Shown one piece after another: positions 55,481 through 64,000 of a stretch of 64,000 nt of DNA (positions are counted from its first letter, which is position 1; each line of letters opens with the position of its first letter). The translations under genes and the position numbers were made by a program. Below the pieces are notes generated by a model. The model was not told the origin of the DNA and made no database searches. It worked only from the letters and a program-made list of their open reading frames with translations. The stretch comes from JAHIKV01 sp963733145 (GTDB lineage Bacteria > Planctomycetota > Planctomycetia > Pirellulales > Thermoguttaceae): contig CAVTCJ010000003.1 in assembly GCA_963733145.1 (NCBI GenBank), positions 62,001 through 126,000 on the forward strand. The letters run 5' to 3'.

Positions 55481-57689
55481 CCCCCTCCACTTCCTTCACC
55501 AGCACGCGGTTTCCGCTGACCTTGACCACCTCCACGGTCGCGCCGCGGCGGATCAACTCGCCGTCGGCCATCACGTCGACCAGTTGGTCTCCGAAGCGGG
55601 CCTTTCCGCCGGGGGTGAGCTGGGCGGAAACGATGCCCCGCTTGCCAACCAGGTCGTTGTACGAGACCAGCGCTTCGCGGCGGCTGATGGTTGCGGCCTC
55701 CTCGCCCGCCGGCGGTTCGAGCATGAAGTTGCCGAACAACCGCGAGCGCGGTAGCCGATGGCGGAGCAGCGCGGCGAAGACCATCAGGCCGAGCATCGCC
55801 CCGGCAATGCTCAGCAACGAGTGTTGCAGTTGCTCGAACTGGTAGTCGTTCCGGGGCCAGATGAAGGTCTGGCTGGCCAGCACCAGGGAGACCAGGATCA
55901 TCGCCCCGCCGCCGAGTCCGAAGATGCCGAAGCCGGGAATGACGAACAGTTCCAGCAGGAGGCAACTGACGCCGGCGATGAAGAGCGTGGCCTCCAGCCA
56001 GCCGGCGGTGCCGCCCAGGTATCGGCTCCAGAAGAAGAGGAGGAAGCAGACGGCGGCGGTGAATCCGCCCAACCCGAGTCCGGGCGTGTGCAGTTCGATC
56101 CACAGGGCCACGCCGCCGCAGAGCAACAGCAGCACGGCCACTTCCGGCGAGGCCAGCGCCCGGATCAGAAAGTCGGCCCAGCCCGGCTCGGCCAGGGTGG
56201 GATCGTTTTCCAGCCCGTAGTATTTCTTGAAGCCGGCGAAGTCGTCGACGACCCGGTTGGCGAGGTGGTATCGTTCGATCTGATCGCCGACGAGTTTCAG
56301 CGGCACGCCGGGAGTGGTGACAAGCGAATCCTTTTTCCACTGGTCCGCCGCCGGCTGCTCTTTCAGTTCTTCGTCGGAGAAATACTCGACGTCGCCCAGC
56401 CGCGTGCAGCGGAAGACGTTCAGGCGCGGGTCGATCATGGCGGCCATCAGCGACCAGGAGCGGCCCTTGCGGGGCGCCAGTTTTTCGCGGATCGTGAGCA
56501 CCGCGTCGTCGATCTCTTTCTTGCCCGGCTCGACGGCCCCCGAGCCGCCGAGCACCGTCCGCGGCCGGACCACCAACTGATCGCAGGCCAGGGCGACAAC
56601 CGCCGCGTCGGAAAGGGCCTGGTCGGGCACATAGGCCACCGTGCGGACCTTGGCCGGGTCCAAATCGAACGCCAGGTAGTTGGCCAGTTGCATGGCGTCG
56701 GCCAGCGATCCGCCGGGGCCGTCGATCCACAGGCAAATCAAGTTGACCTGGTGCTCGCGGACCTGATCCTCGATCATCCGTTGTGCCCGGTCGACGGTTT
56801 CAGAGCGGATCGGCCCTTCGAGACTGACGCGGATCGCCCGCCACTCGCCTTCCAGCGAGGGATCATCGACCAGCGCCGTCGGCGGCAGATCGAGAGCCTC
56901 GACCACGCCGCGGCGATTTTCGGCCAGGAAGCTGACGAAGCCCATGCGCCGGGCATCCTCGGCGGAGAAGATGCCCGGCTCGCCCGCCCGCTTGACCACC
57001 TCGGGCTTGGCCGAGGCGTGGCGCTTCTTCAGCGCCTCAAGCCCCTCGGGCGTGACGAACTCCTGTCCCACCTCGGTTTCCACACGGAGAACTTGCAGCC
57101 CCTTGTCCAGCATCCCCAGGGCCAGCGCGACGGGAATTGTCCGCCGCCGGCCGGCAATCTCGGCGTAGGCGCTGCGCTCGGTGGGGGTGATCGTCGTTTC
57201 GTCCACGCCCGCCGCGCCGATCGAAGCGCTCGGGGCCATGATGATCTCCTGGCAGGCAATGGCCGGCAACACCGCGTGGCCCTCGACCGGCTGCGGCAGA
57301 TAGGCCACGGTCCGCACCGCGCTCAGTTCCTCGCTGGAGATGAAGCTGGCCAAATCGTGGGCGGCGCCGAAATCGCTCCCCTGGCCGAAACTCTGCTGTC
57401 CCTTCGGCACGTCGAACTCGAAGACCAGCGTCAGCCGGGCGTTCTCCTGCTTCGCCTTGTCCATTGCCCGGCGGACCATCCGCCGCGTCCGCTCGAACGA
57501 GTCGCCGGTGATCGGCAACTGGACGTGAATGAAGCGGCCGATCCGCGGAGGGGATTTCGCGTCCTCCTGGGCCGCCGCCGCGGACGCGCCACGACCGAGC
57601 AGCGCCACGGCCGCCAGCAGCATCGCCGCGCAGGCGACGAGCCACCGCCCGGCCGGAACCGATCCGCAACCTGCATGGGAAATTGGCAT
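55476..57689 (-). CDS. NfeD/ClpP-class membrane serine protease-like protein
   Basis: 737 residues. Signal peptide WLVACAAMLLAAVALLG. Two ClpP/crotonase-like domains follow: residues about 50-260 (FEFDVPKGQQSFGQGSDFGAAHDLASFI... IIMAPSASIGAAG) and about 290-460 (LICLWIDGPGGSLADAMQLANYL, AYVPDQALSDAAVVALACDQLVV). Four or five membrane helices come next (VAVLLLLCGGVALWIELH, FTAAVCFLLFFWSRYL, LFIAGVSCLLLELFVIPGFGIFGLGGGAMILVSLVLA) and a C-terminal NfeD OB-fold domain (LVGKRGIVSAQLTPGGKARFGDQLVDVMADG). Long NfeD proteins act in membrane quality control. The end of the gene lies in a family S repeat. Confidence 0.88.
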   Translation of the reverse strand: MPISHAGCGSVPAGRWLVACAAMLLAAVALLGRGASAAAAQEDAKSPPRIGRFIHVQLPITGDSFERTRRMVRRAMDKAKQENARLTLVFEFDVPKGQQSFGQGSDFGAAHDLASFISSEELSAVRTVAYLPQPVEGHAVLPAIACQEIIMAPSASIGAAGVDETTITPTERSAYAEIAGRRRTIPVALALGMLDKGLQVLRVETEVGQEFVTPEGLEALKKRHASAKPEVVKRAGEPGIFSAEDARRMGFVSFLAENRRGVVEALDLPPTALVDDPSLEGEWRAIRVSLEGPIRSETVDRAQRMIEDQVREHQVNLICLWIDGPGGSLADAMQLANYLAFDLDPAKVRTVAYVPDQALSDAAVVALACDQLVVRPRTVLGGSGAVEPGKKEIDDAVLTIREKLAPRKGRSWSLMAAMIDPRLNVFRCTRLGDVEYFSDEELKEQPAADQWKKDSLVTTPGVPLKLVGDQIERYHLANRVVDDFAGFKKYYGLENDPTLAEPGWADFLIRALASPEVAVLLLLCGGVALWIELHTPGLGLGGFTAAVCFLLFFWSRYLGGTAGWLEATLFIAGVSCLLLELFVIPGFGIFGLGGGAMILVSLVLASQTFIWPRNDYQFEQLQHSLLSIAGAMLGLMVFAALLRHRLPRSRLFGNFMLEPPAGEEAATISRREALVSYNDLVGKRGIVSAQLTPGGKARFGDQLVDVMADGELIRRGATVEVVKVSGNRVLVKEVEGE

Positions 57690-57754
57690 AGCGAGGGGAC
57701 CTCCACTACCAGATTATATGGTTCCCAGCCGCGCCGTCAAATCGGGGGGAGGAG

Positions 57755-57999
57755 TGGGGTGCGTGAAACGCACCAAAAACGACCGATTATGGTGCGTCTT
57801 GCGCACCCTACGAGAATTTCTGACATTGCTTATACTCCCAGTAGGCGGTATAAGTCGGGCACTCATTCCATTATATCTCGACCCCCAATGGATCAGAGCG
57901 AATTCGGGAGAATCCCCGTTTAGCCCCGGCGTCCACGCCGGGAGAGCAGTGTTGCTGAAGTTATCCCATCTCTTCCCGGCGTGGACGCCGGGGCTAAAC
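57755..57999. repeat. families O and D repeats
   Basis: Within the 349-nt gap 57690-58038: GGTGCGTGAAACGCACC and GGTGCGTCTTGCGCACCC (family O, 57755-57802), then family D at 57918-57999 (GTTTAGCCCCGGCGTCCACG and CGTGGACGCCGGGGCTAAAC). Confidence 0.9.
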
Positions 58000-58038
58000 A
58001 ACCTTATCAACCCAATCTCGCCGATCTTGCGCAAACCG

Positions 58039-59068
58039 ATGGCCAAGACGCGTACTTTTTCGCCTGTCGGAGGGAAATGGCTCATCGCGGCCGTTGCAGC
58101 GATGTGCCTCGGCGGCGGCGGCTGCGTCAGTCCGCTGTCGATGATGATCGCCAGCACGCCGAACCGCTTCAACCCGCTGGCCGGCCCGAAGAATCCGTTG
58201 CCGCCGGTCGAAAGCCTGTTCGCCGATCATCATTACTGGGTCGAGGTCGGTCCGCCCGACGCCACGCTCTCGGTGTCGATTCTGGAACCGATCCCACAAG
58301 GGGACAGTCCCCTTTTCGCGGCCGATGCACGTAGCGGCAGTGCGACTTCGGCCTTGCCGCGAAAATTGGGACAGTCCCCGCCGCGCGGCACCGATCCTGG
58401 TGATCCACGGCATCGGCGCCCGAAGTCTGACGATGCTCCCCAAGGCGCGGGCGCTGGCCCGGGCCGGCTATCGGGCGGTGCTCGTCGATCTCCGCGGCGA
58501 AGGCCGCTCGACCGGCAAGTTCCGCACCTACGGCGTCCAGGAGGCCCGAGACCTCTCGCAAGTCATCGACGCCCTGGAGCGGGAAGGGATGATCGCCGGC
58601 CCGGTCGGCGTCCTGGGCATCTCCTACGGCGCGACGACCGCGATCCATCTGGCGGCCCTCGACCCGCGCGTGCGGGCCGTCGTCGCCGTCGAGCCTTTCG
58701 GCATGTTGCGGCCGGAGATTTCCCGCTTCACCAAAGTCATGCTCCCCGGCGTCGGCTGGCTGATCTCCGACAAGCAGTATCAGCGGGCGCTGGATCGGGC
58801 GGGCGAGGTCGCCGGCTTCGATCCCGACCGCTCCGACGCCGTGGACGCCATCCGGCAAACCGACGCACCCGTGCTGCTGCTGCACGGCACCGACGATCTG
58901 ATCGTCCCCTATTGGAACAGCGTCCTGCTGCAAGAGGCCGACCCGGAGAACAGCGTGCGAATCCCGGTCGAAGGGGGCGGCCACTTCTCGCTCTGGGCCG
59001 ATTTCGACGGCTCGGTCGCCGCCTGCGCGCGGATGTGGTTCGACCACTGGCTGGCGCCGGCCGAATAG
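58039..59068 (+). CDS. lipoprotein alpha/beta hydrolase interrupted by a 79-nt repeat
   Basis: The start at 58039 gives a lipobox (LIAAVAAMCLGGGGCVSPLS) and VSILEPIPQG. Then comes a repeat-derived stretch, after which the coding sequence is in the next frame: APILVIHGIGARSLTMLPKA, VDLRGEGRSTGKFRTYG, GVLGISYGATTAIHLAALDP (Ser nucleophile), LLHGTDDLIVPYWNS (Asp) and GGGHFSLWADF (His). Deleting 58301-58379 (79 nt) joins the frames as EPIPQGRAAPILVIHG. In the given sequence the protein is therefore truncated, or the second part starts internally (GTG or ATG after 58325). Repaired length is about 317 residues. Confidence 0.8.
58301..58379. repeat. family K palindromic element, 79 nt, shifts the frame of the host gene
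   Basis: Ends with GGGACAGTCCCC at both sides (itself a palindrome), inner arms TTTTCGCGGC and GCCGCGAAAA-like. Unlike the inserts in ileS, ABC-F, gspE and gspF, its length (79) is not a multiple of 3. Confidence 0.88.
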
Positions 59069-59330
59069 ACTTGGTTCTATCCGGCGTCATTGACACATCG
59101 AGAATCCGTCTTGAACTCCACCGATCGCCGTCGTTCGGGCTGCCGGTCGGACATTTTTCCAGATTTTTCGCACAATTCATCTTGATCGGGCCGCCTCGGA
59201 CGGGATAAAATTACCCCTGTCGGGTAGGGCGCGATCTCGGCCGTGACGGCCTGGAGCTATGTCCGCTGCCATGCACGGCACGCCTTGCCCGTGTCTATTT
59301 CGCGGTGCCTCATGCTTTAGGAGAACAGCG

Positions 59331-59720
59331 ATGAATGAAGCTCTCTCTCTGCTGGCCCAAGTGGAAAACACCGGAGGCAGCAATCCACTCGTGCTGATAA
59401 TCTTCCTTGCGATTATCGTAATTGTGCTCGCCGGCCTATGGAAGGTGTACACCAAAGCCGGCCAGCCCGGCTGGGGATGCCTCATCCCGTTTTACAACGT
59501 CTATCTGATGATCAAAATCGCGGGCCGGCCGGGATGGTGGCTCATTCTGTATTTCATTCCGATTGTCAACATCATCGTGAGCATTGTGGTCGTGGCCGAC
59601 ATCGCTAAAAATTTCGGCAAGGGCATCGGTTTTACGTTGGGCCTGATATTCCTGGGATTTATTTTCTATCCGATCCTCGGCTTCGGCAGCGCCGTATATC
59701 GCCCCGCGGTTCGATATTGA
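59331..59720 (+). CDS. DUF5684 small membrane protein
   Basis: 129 residues from ATG 59331 with AGGAGAACAGCG just upstream. Three or four hydrophobic helices: PLVLIIFLAIIVIVLAGLW, then KAGQPGWGCLIPFYNVYLMIKIAGRPGWWLILYFIPIVN, which is the DUF5684 signature (G-x-P-G-W-x-x-L-I-P-x-Y-N and a second G-R-P-G-W-W). The C-terminal FGKGIGFTLGLIFLGFIFYPILGFGSAVY is also typical. Function unknown. It lies between two unrelated genes. Confidence 0.85.
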   Translation: MNEALSLLAQVENTGGSNPLVLIIFLAIIVIVLAGLWKVYTKAGQPGWGCLIPFYNVYLMIKIAGRPGWWLILYFIPIVNIIVSIVVVADIAKNFGKGIGFTLGLIFLGFIFYPILGFGSAVYRPAVRY

Positions 59721-59821
59721 GAAGCGATGCCAGTCGCCGAGGCGCGGCCGCGGGGCGTTTCACGACCAGACTTTATCAACCTGACATTCAATAGTCCCCG
59801 CGTCCACACATTGCTTTAACG

Positions 59822-60030
59822 ACTTTGTCCCGCAGGGACAGTTGACAATAGCCCAGCAGTTCACTGCTGGGGCGGTGGGCAAACCCATATTTCCTCGCAA
59901 GTCCCGCAGGGACGGCCGAAAACAATGCGCCCCCTTCGACCGTCCCTCCGGGACGGAGAGGGCATTCGGAATGCTCTTCCTCCCCAGCAGTGAACTGCTG
60001 GGCTATTATCAAACGACCCTCCGGGTCGAA
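59822..60030. repeat. family P nested palindromic repeat
   Basis: GTCCCGCAGGGAC (twice), CCCAGCAGTTCACTGCTGGG, CGTCCCTCCGGGACGG and a second CCCAGCAGTGAACTGCTGGG in inverse orientation. This fills most of the 321-nt gap before the DUF2961 gene. Confidence 0.88.
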
Positions 60031-60041
60031 GTCTCTGCCGC

Positions 60042-61162
60042 TTACTTTTTCTCCGGCTCGACCCAGATGTCCGCCGTGCGGGCCTTCACGTCGGGCAGCG
60101 GAGGCAGCGCCGCGCTGGGCAGCGGCTCGTACCAGAACGTGGCGCACGACCAGTCGTCGGCCGTCTCGAGCAGCCCCTTCGTGCCGGCGATCTGCTGGAT
60201 CGTGATCCGGGCTTCCTTTTGCCAGGCGATCGGGTCGGGCAGGTGCCAGCGGTACATCGAGACGAAGTTGTTCTGGTCCAGGCTGCATCCGTTGTAGAGG
60301 AACGGCGTCTGCTGCATGCCCCAGGACAGGCCCACGTAGTCCTCGCTGCCGGTGCCGCAGATGGTGGGGAACTGCGTGTCGCCGTCCATGTAGACCTTGA
60401 ACTCGCCCTCGCCCCACCACTGCTGCGGATGCAGGTTGCGGATGCCGATCACCGAGCCGATGAAGCGGCCCTTGTTCTTTCGCAGGGGCAGCAGCTCGAA
60501 GTCCTTTTTCTCGGTGGTCGGGTTTTCGCGGCGGAAGAGGACGTGCAGGCGGCCCACGTCCTCCGGCAGCTTGTCGTCGAGCGTGTAGTCGATTTGATAG
60601 TAGAGCGACGATCCCTCGTCGCCTTCGTTGGTGAAGGTGATTTTCGCCCGCTTCGTGAACGGCATCGGCAGCCAGATGTTCATCCCCGCCGCTCGGCCCG
60701 ACCGAATGGACGGCCGAAGAATAGGGCATGACCTTGCCGTGGGCGAAGCCGAAGAAGTCGCCCACCGGGCACTCGATGCTGGGGTGCTTCTGCCCGTCCC
60801 AGGTGACGCGAATCACACAACTGCGGAGGTTTACCGGAGCCGTGCGCATGGTCATCCATATGTGGCGGATTGCGCCCGGCCCCTGGATGTCGCAAAGCTG
60901 GACGGTTTCGCCGGGCTTGATGTGCCGCGAGGGCGAGCCCTTCCGGCCGACGCCGAGGTGGCTGGCCGCTCTTTCCGCCTTCGCCCGGCGCCCCGGTGGG
61001 ATTCTCGAAAGAGATCGACCGCGACAGCAGTCCCGTATCCAGCAGATACGGCTGGTGGATCAAGTTGGGTGGCTCTTGAGCAGTCGCCTGACTCGCGAGA
61101 AATGCGGACAGAACCGCCGCCGTAAAACACGCCAGGCAAACACGTAGGATGTTGCGGACCAT
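60042..61162 (-). CDS. exported DUF2961 protein (two frameshifts)
   Basis: Signal peptide at 61162 (ILRVCLACFTAAVLSAFLAS), then LIHQPYLLDTGLLSRSISFENPTG. Near 60985 the reading passes to another frame with GETVQLCDIQGPGAIRHIWM, VNLRSCVIRVTWDGQKHPSI and CPVGDFFGFAHGKVMPYSSA. Near 60690 it passes to the final frame GMNIWLPMPFTKRAKITFTN, QIDYTLDDKLPEDVGRLHVLF, GEGEFKVYMDGDTQFPTICG and TGSEDYVGLSWG. These are the DUF2961 blocks in order (a family related to glycan-active difructose/arabinofuranoside enzymes). Repaired length is about 373 residues. Confidence 0.82.
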
Positions 61163-61219
61163 GATAGTCGCTCCCTAAAAAATGCGAATAAATTAGTGAC
61201 AGGTTCTGGCAAAGAATTG

Positions 61220-61284
61220 TTTAGCAGCCGCCGGAACGGCGGCTGGCATTGCCGACTGGGCCGTCGTGCCGACGGCCGCTAAAC
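61220..61284. repeat. family E palindromic repeat
   Basis: GTTTAGCAGCCGCCGGAACG and CGTGCCGACGGCCGCTAAAC arms between the DUF2961 and cytochrome genes. Confidence 0.9.
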
Positions 61285-61316
61285 GGCATAATGGAAAAAA
61301 TTTCGAGCTGCTGAAA

Positions 61317-62189
61317 TTATTCTTTCTCGGCCTCGGGATGGAACACGGCGTGGCAGTCGTTGCAGCTCTGGGAGAGCCGTTTCATGTCGGCCGCGCCGGC
61401 CTTCGCGTCGCCTTTGTGGATCGAGGCGTTCAGCGCGCCGGCCGCGTCGCGCAGGTCCGCGGCGAACTTGTACCACTGCTTCACCTGCTCGGGATTTTTC
61501 GCCTCGGAAATGTTGGGTATCGAACCTTGCCCGATCGCCGCGATGACCGCCGTGTAGCCGGCCGTCAGCTTGGCCTTCGACTTGAACCGCGCGCCCTTGA
61601 CGTAGCGCTTCAGCTTGGTGTTGACCAGCGGCACTTGCTTCATCAGTTCGGGCAGCGAGGCGGTCGGCCCCCAGTGCAATTTCAGAGCGGAGTTTTGCTT
61701 GCCCTCGGCGGCCGCGCGGAGGGCGACGATGCCCTGCTTCGCCGCGGCCAGGTCCTTGACGGCGGCCAGGTCGGCGGCGGCCTGCATGATGGCCCCCGCC
61801 CGGTCCTTGTACTGGTTCGGCTGGTCGTGCAGGCCCAGGGCCAGGGAGATGACGATCAGCGTGTTCGCTTCCTTGGCGATCTTCTCTTGAATGTATTTGA
61901 AATCGTCGTCGCCCGAGACGGCCTTCTCCAAGTCCTTGATGTACTTCTCGGCCTGACCCGCCAGGTCCTTGGCCGGGGCGAACGTCGAGACCTTCGGTGC
62001 CGGCGGCATGCCCTCGGGCGCGGCGGGAATCGAGGTCAACGGGGCGAGCGCTTGCCCGGCCGGGTTCGCGTCGCCGGCCGGCTTTTGACCGATCGCGGGC
62101 GCCGCGAGAAATAGTGCTACCGCAGCGATGAACGCGGCCGAAGAGACCACCAACACAACCGTCGAGCGAGACCCGTGTGCCAAGCGCAT
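61317..62189 (-). CDS. exported c-type cytochrome, cytochrome c'-like
   Basis: 290 residues with an N-terminal signal (TVVLVVSSAAFIAAVALFLA) and an Ala/Pro-rich linker to about residue 65. The rest is helical. One haem site, CNDCH, lies near the C-terminus within LSQSCNDCHAVFHPEAEKE, the C-terminal haem position of cytochrome c556/c'-type four-helix proteins. It would act in the periplasm as an electron carrier. The region between residues 70 and 200 looks like a second, haem-free copy of the helical bundle (ANTLIVISLALGLHDQPNQY...). Confidence 0.82.
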   Translation of the reverse strand: MRLAHGSRSTVVLVVSSAAFIAAVALFLAAPAIGQKPAGDANPAGQALAPLTSIPAAPEGMPPAPKVSTFAPAKDLAGQAEKYIKDLEKAVSGDDDFKYIQEKIAKEANTLIVISLALGLHDQPNQYKDRAGAIMQAAADLAAVKDLAAAKQGIVALRAAAEGKQNSALKLHWGPTASLPELMKQVPLVNTKLKRYVKGARFKSKAKLTAGYTAVIAAIGQGSIPNISEAKNPEQVKQWYKFAADLRDAAGALNASIHKGDAKAGAADMKRLSQSCNDCHAVFHPEAEKE

Positions 62190-62222
62190 TATAATCCTCC
62201 TGTAAAAACGCGGTTTAGTTTA

Positions 62223-62304
62223 GTAGGGTGGGACAAGCGCAGCGCAGTCCCACCAATAGCCGTGAAATCATGGTGGGGCTGCGCTGCGCTTGTCCCACCC
62301 TACT
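62223..62304. repeat. family G palindromic repeat
   Basis: GTAGGGTGGGACAAGCGCAG and CTGCGCTTGTCCCACCCTAC inverse arms, with CAATAGCCGTGAAATCAT between. Confidence 0.92.
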
Positions 62305-62388
62305 CTTCGTCCTAGATATACCAACTTGCCAGCCCGGCGGCCGCTTGTCAATGGGCCGCGACTGCGGCTACAATGGCGGCAACTTGCT

Positions 62389-62456
62389 TGGGCCTTGGGT
62401 CTTAGGTCTTAGGTCTTCCCTAAGACCCAAGCCCTAAGACCCAAGCCCTAAGACGC
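62389..62456. repeat. family L low-complexity inverted repeat
   Basis: CTTGGGTCTTAGGTCTTAGG against CCTAAGACCCAAGCCCTAAG, ending just before the purM start, as the other copy ends before larC. Confidence 0.85.
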
Positions 62457-62463
62457 AAACACA

Positions 62464-63540
62464 ATGGCCAAAGCGACATACAAAGACGCGGGCGTCGATC
62501 TGGAGGTTTACCGGCAGGCCATGGGCCGCCTGCCCCGGCTGCTGGCCCGCACCCGCACGCCGAGGGTATTGCCGCTCGATGGCGGGTTCGCCGGCCTCTT
62601 CCAGCTCGATTTCTCCACGCGGCTCTTCGCCCGACGCTACAAAAACCCCGTGCTGGTCTCCTGCACCGACGGCGTGGGGACAAAGCTCAAGGTGGCCGTC
62701 GAGATGGGCCGCCACGACACGGTCGGCATCGACCTGGTGGCGATGAGCGTCAACGATGCCCTCTGCTGCGGGGCCGAGCCGCTCTTCTTCCTCGACTACA
62801 TCGCCATGCCCAAGGACAACCCGGAACTGCTCGAACAATTGGTCGAGGGGATCGCCGCCGGCTGCGTCGATGCCGAGAGCGCCCTGCTGGGCGGCGAGAC
62901 CGCCATCCTGCCCGACCTCTACGCCCCGGGCGATTACGACTTGGCCGGCTTCTGTGTCGGCGTGGTCGAAAAGAAGCGGCTGATCGACGGCCGGGCCATC
63001 CAGCCCGACGACCTGGTCATCGGCGTGGCTTCGTCCGGGCTGCACTCGAACGGCTACAGCCTGGCGCGGAAGATCGCCTTCGGCATCGCCGGCCACAAGG
63101 TCGCGGACCACGTCGAGGAGCTGGGCCAGACGGTCGGCGAGGCCCTGCTGACGCCGACGCGGATCTACGTCCGGCCGGTGCGGAAGATCCTCGGCTACTA
63201 CCGGGTGAAGCACGTCGTCACGGGCATCGCCCACGTCACCGGCGGCGGGCTGTTCGAGAACCTCGAACGCATCCTGCCCGAGGGCATTCAAGTGGCGATC
63301 GACCGCGGCAGTTGGCCCATCCCGCCGATCTTCACCTGGCTGCAACGCCTCGGCGAAGTAGATCAAGAGGAGATGGAGCAGGTCTTCAACATGGGCCTCG
63401 GCCTGGTCCTGGTCGTCTCGCCCTTCTACGCCGAAAACATCCGCCGCATGTTAACCCGCGACGGGTTGGAAAATTGGCTAATCGGCCGCGTGCGGAAAGG
63501 GAAGCGGGGGGTGGTGTGGGGGAAGAAGAACGGAGGATGA
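62464..63540 (+). CDS. purM: phosphoribosylformylglycinamidine cyclo-ligase (AIR synthetase)
   Basis: ATP-dependent ring closure of FGAM to AIR, fifth step of purine synthesis. 358 residues. The family start YKDAGVDLEVYRQAMGRL, VSCTDGVGTKLKVAVEMG (ATP site), GIDLVAMSVNDALCCGAEPLFFLDYIA, ALLGGETAILPDLYAPGDYDLAGFCVG, ASSGLHSNGYSLARKIAF and HVTGGGLFENLERILPEG all match. The final residues (RKGKRGVVWGKKNGG) are basic, perhaps from a purine-rich low-complexity extension. A family L repeat is immediately upstream. purN is at the other end of the window. Confidence 0.95.
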   Translation: MAKATYKDAGVDLEVYRQAMGRLPRLLARTRTPRVLPLDGGFAGLFQLDFSTRLFARRYKNPVLVSCTDGVGTKLKVAVEMGRHDTVGIDLVAMSVNDALCCGAEPLFFLDYIAMPKDNPELLEQLVEGIAAGCVDAESALLGGETAILPDLYAPGDYDLAGFCVGVVEKKRLIDGRAIQPDDLVIGVASSGLHSNGYSLARKIAFGIAGHKVADHVEELGQTVGEALLTPTRIYVRPVRKILGYYRVKHVVTGIAHVTGGGLFENLERILPEGIQVAIDRGSWPIPPIFTWLQRLGEVDQEEMEQVFNMGLGLVLVVSPFYAENIRRMLTRDGLENWLIGRVRKGKRGVVWGKKNGG

Positions 63541-63611
63541 GTAGGTAGACAGAGCCTCAAATCGGTGGATCATGTTATTGTTCCATCGGTTTCTTCTCCA
63601 AGGAATACAAA

Positions 63612-64000
63612 ATGAATAAGAAATTTTTTTTCTTCGTGCTAATCCCCATCCTACTCTCTTGCTCTCGAAATGATGATGTCATTCTAGCTGTTAGGAAGCA
63701 ACAAAAAGTTCTTCCCAAAAAGGTCAATTCGTTTATCACATGGAAGGAAATCAAATTAGAGGACAAAAAAATCATAAACGTATATGTTGTCAATCAAGAT
63801 GATTTAAACCTACCTCTCGCAATGGCTCTGACAGAACTCAAGCTATTTGGAAAATCCAATATTCTCAAGGGATTGAGGAACAATACTGGCTTGAAATCGA
63901 TTTTGCGCAAGGGATATACTTTTACGTACAGATATTTCGACAAGGACGCTAAACCACTTCATGAATTCGACATTGTCCAAGCGGATGTGGAAACCAATTC
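63612..64000 (+). CDS. lipoprotein of unknown function, cut by the window end
   Basis: An open frame from ATG 63612 continues to the last base (about 129 residues visible). AAGGAAT lies upstream. The start MNKKFFFFVLIPILLSCSRN is a lipoprotein signal with Cys17 as lipidation site. The rest is a lysine-rich soluble domain (KVNSFITWKEIKLEDKKIIN). The base composition is clearly AT-richer, with A/T at most third positions, unlike purM next to it, suggesting recent transfer. Family not recognised. Confidence 0.7.
   Translation, partial: MNKKFFFFVLIPILLSCSRNDDVILAVRKQQKVLPKKVNSFITWKEIKLEDKKIINVYVVNQDDLNLPLAMALTELKLFGKSNILKGLRNNTGLKSILRKGYTFTYRYFDKDAKPLHEFDIVQADVETN

Overview
The window looks like a chromosomal segment from a GC-rich planctomycete, probably of the Pirellulales type or close to it. 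The signs are DUF1559 pseudopilins with the FTLVELLVV leader, a pseudopilus/type II secretion-like cluster with several GspF proteins, a twin-arginine Gfo/Idh/MocA oxidoreductase, a SUMF1 (formylglycine-enzyme-like) protein, a large DUF11-type repeat protein, a DUF2961 protein and a c-type cytochrome. This is inferred from family content; no rRNA or other taxonomic marker is present.

Layout. 0-7.7 kb: purN and ileS, a small toxin-antitoxin pair, purine nucleoside phosphorylase and a very acidic small protein. 8-21.4 kb: pseudopilus region with an intact DUF1559 gene, an ABC-F ATPase, then on the minus strand gspE, an ECF sigma factor with its overlapping membrane partner, three GspF-like genes, GspI/GspJ/GspK-like proteins and a broken DUF1559 gene. 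21.6-28.5 kb: sugar isomerase and FGGY kinase (4-nt overlap), Gfo/Idh/MocA oxidoreductase, SUMF1 protein, apbE. 28.6-35.3 kb: an AT-richer accessory island with a tightly packed four-gene minus-strand operon (small protein, HSP90/GHKL-type ATPase, cysteine-rich unknown, radical SAM), an 866-nt non-coding stretch, and an IS4-type element with 33-nt perfect terminal inverted repeats. 35.5-42.5 kb: DUF11 protein, lipoprotein hydrolase, MazG-like protein, atypical receiver protein, larC and nikR. 42.6-45.9 kb: a two-gene restriction-modification locus whose methylase carries an N-terminal nuclease-like domain. 46-52.5 kb: dxr and rseP in one reading frame, phoU, transketolase. 52.7-64 kb: flavodoxin-fold reductase, a HicB-like/antitoxin/RelE-like trio, bioF, an NfeD/ClpP-class membrane protease, hydrolase, DUF5684, DUF2961, cytochrome c, purM and the start of an AT-rich lipoprotein gene.

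The most striking feature is a dense population of short palindromic repeats. I count at least fifteen families at about forty places. Most intergenic copies have the same plan: two inverted arms, each arm itself a small palindrome, around a short spacer. They lie in almost every intergenic gap and also inside genes: ileS, the ABC-F gene, gspE, a gspF, the GspK-like gene, a DUF1559 gene, rseP and a lipoprotein hydrolase. Inside the intact genes the inserts keep the frame (unit lengths 36, 33, 36 and 75 nt). An intergenic array of one of the same families has a 32-nt unit, and a 79-nt insert in the hydrolase shifts the frame in a way that precise removal would repair. This resembles in principle the Rickettsia palindromic elements known to lie within proteins, but here it involves many unrelated families. 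No RAYT-type transposase is visible in the window.

A second general property is the number of apparent single-base frameshifts: in at least fifteen genes, adjacent frames join into one recognisable protein. Some may be true decay (transposase, DUF1559). Their frequency also fits residual indels in a draft assembly, so every such gene is marked and its coordinates span all frames.
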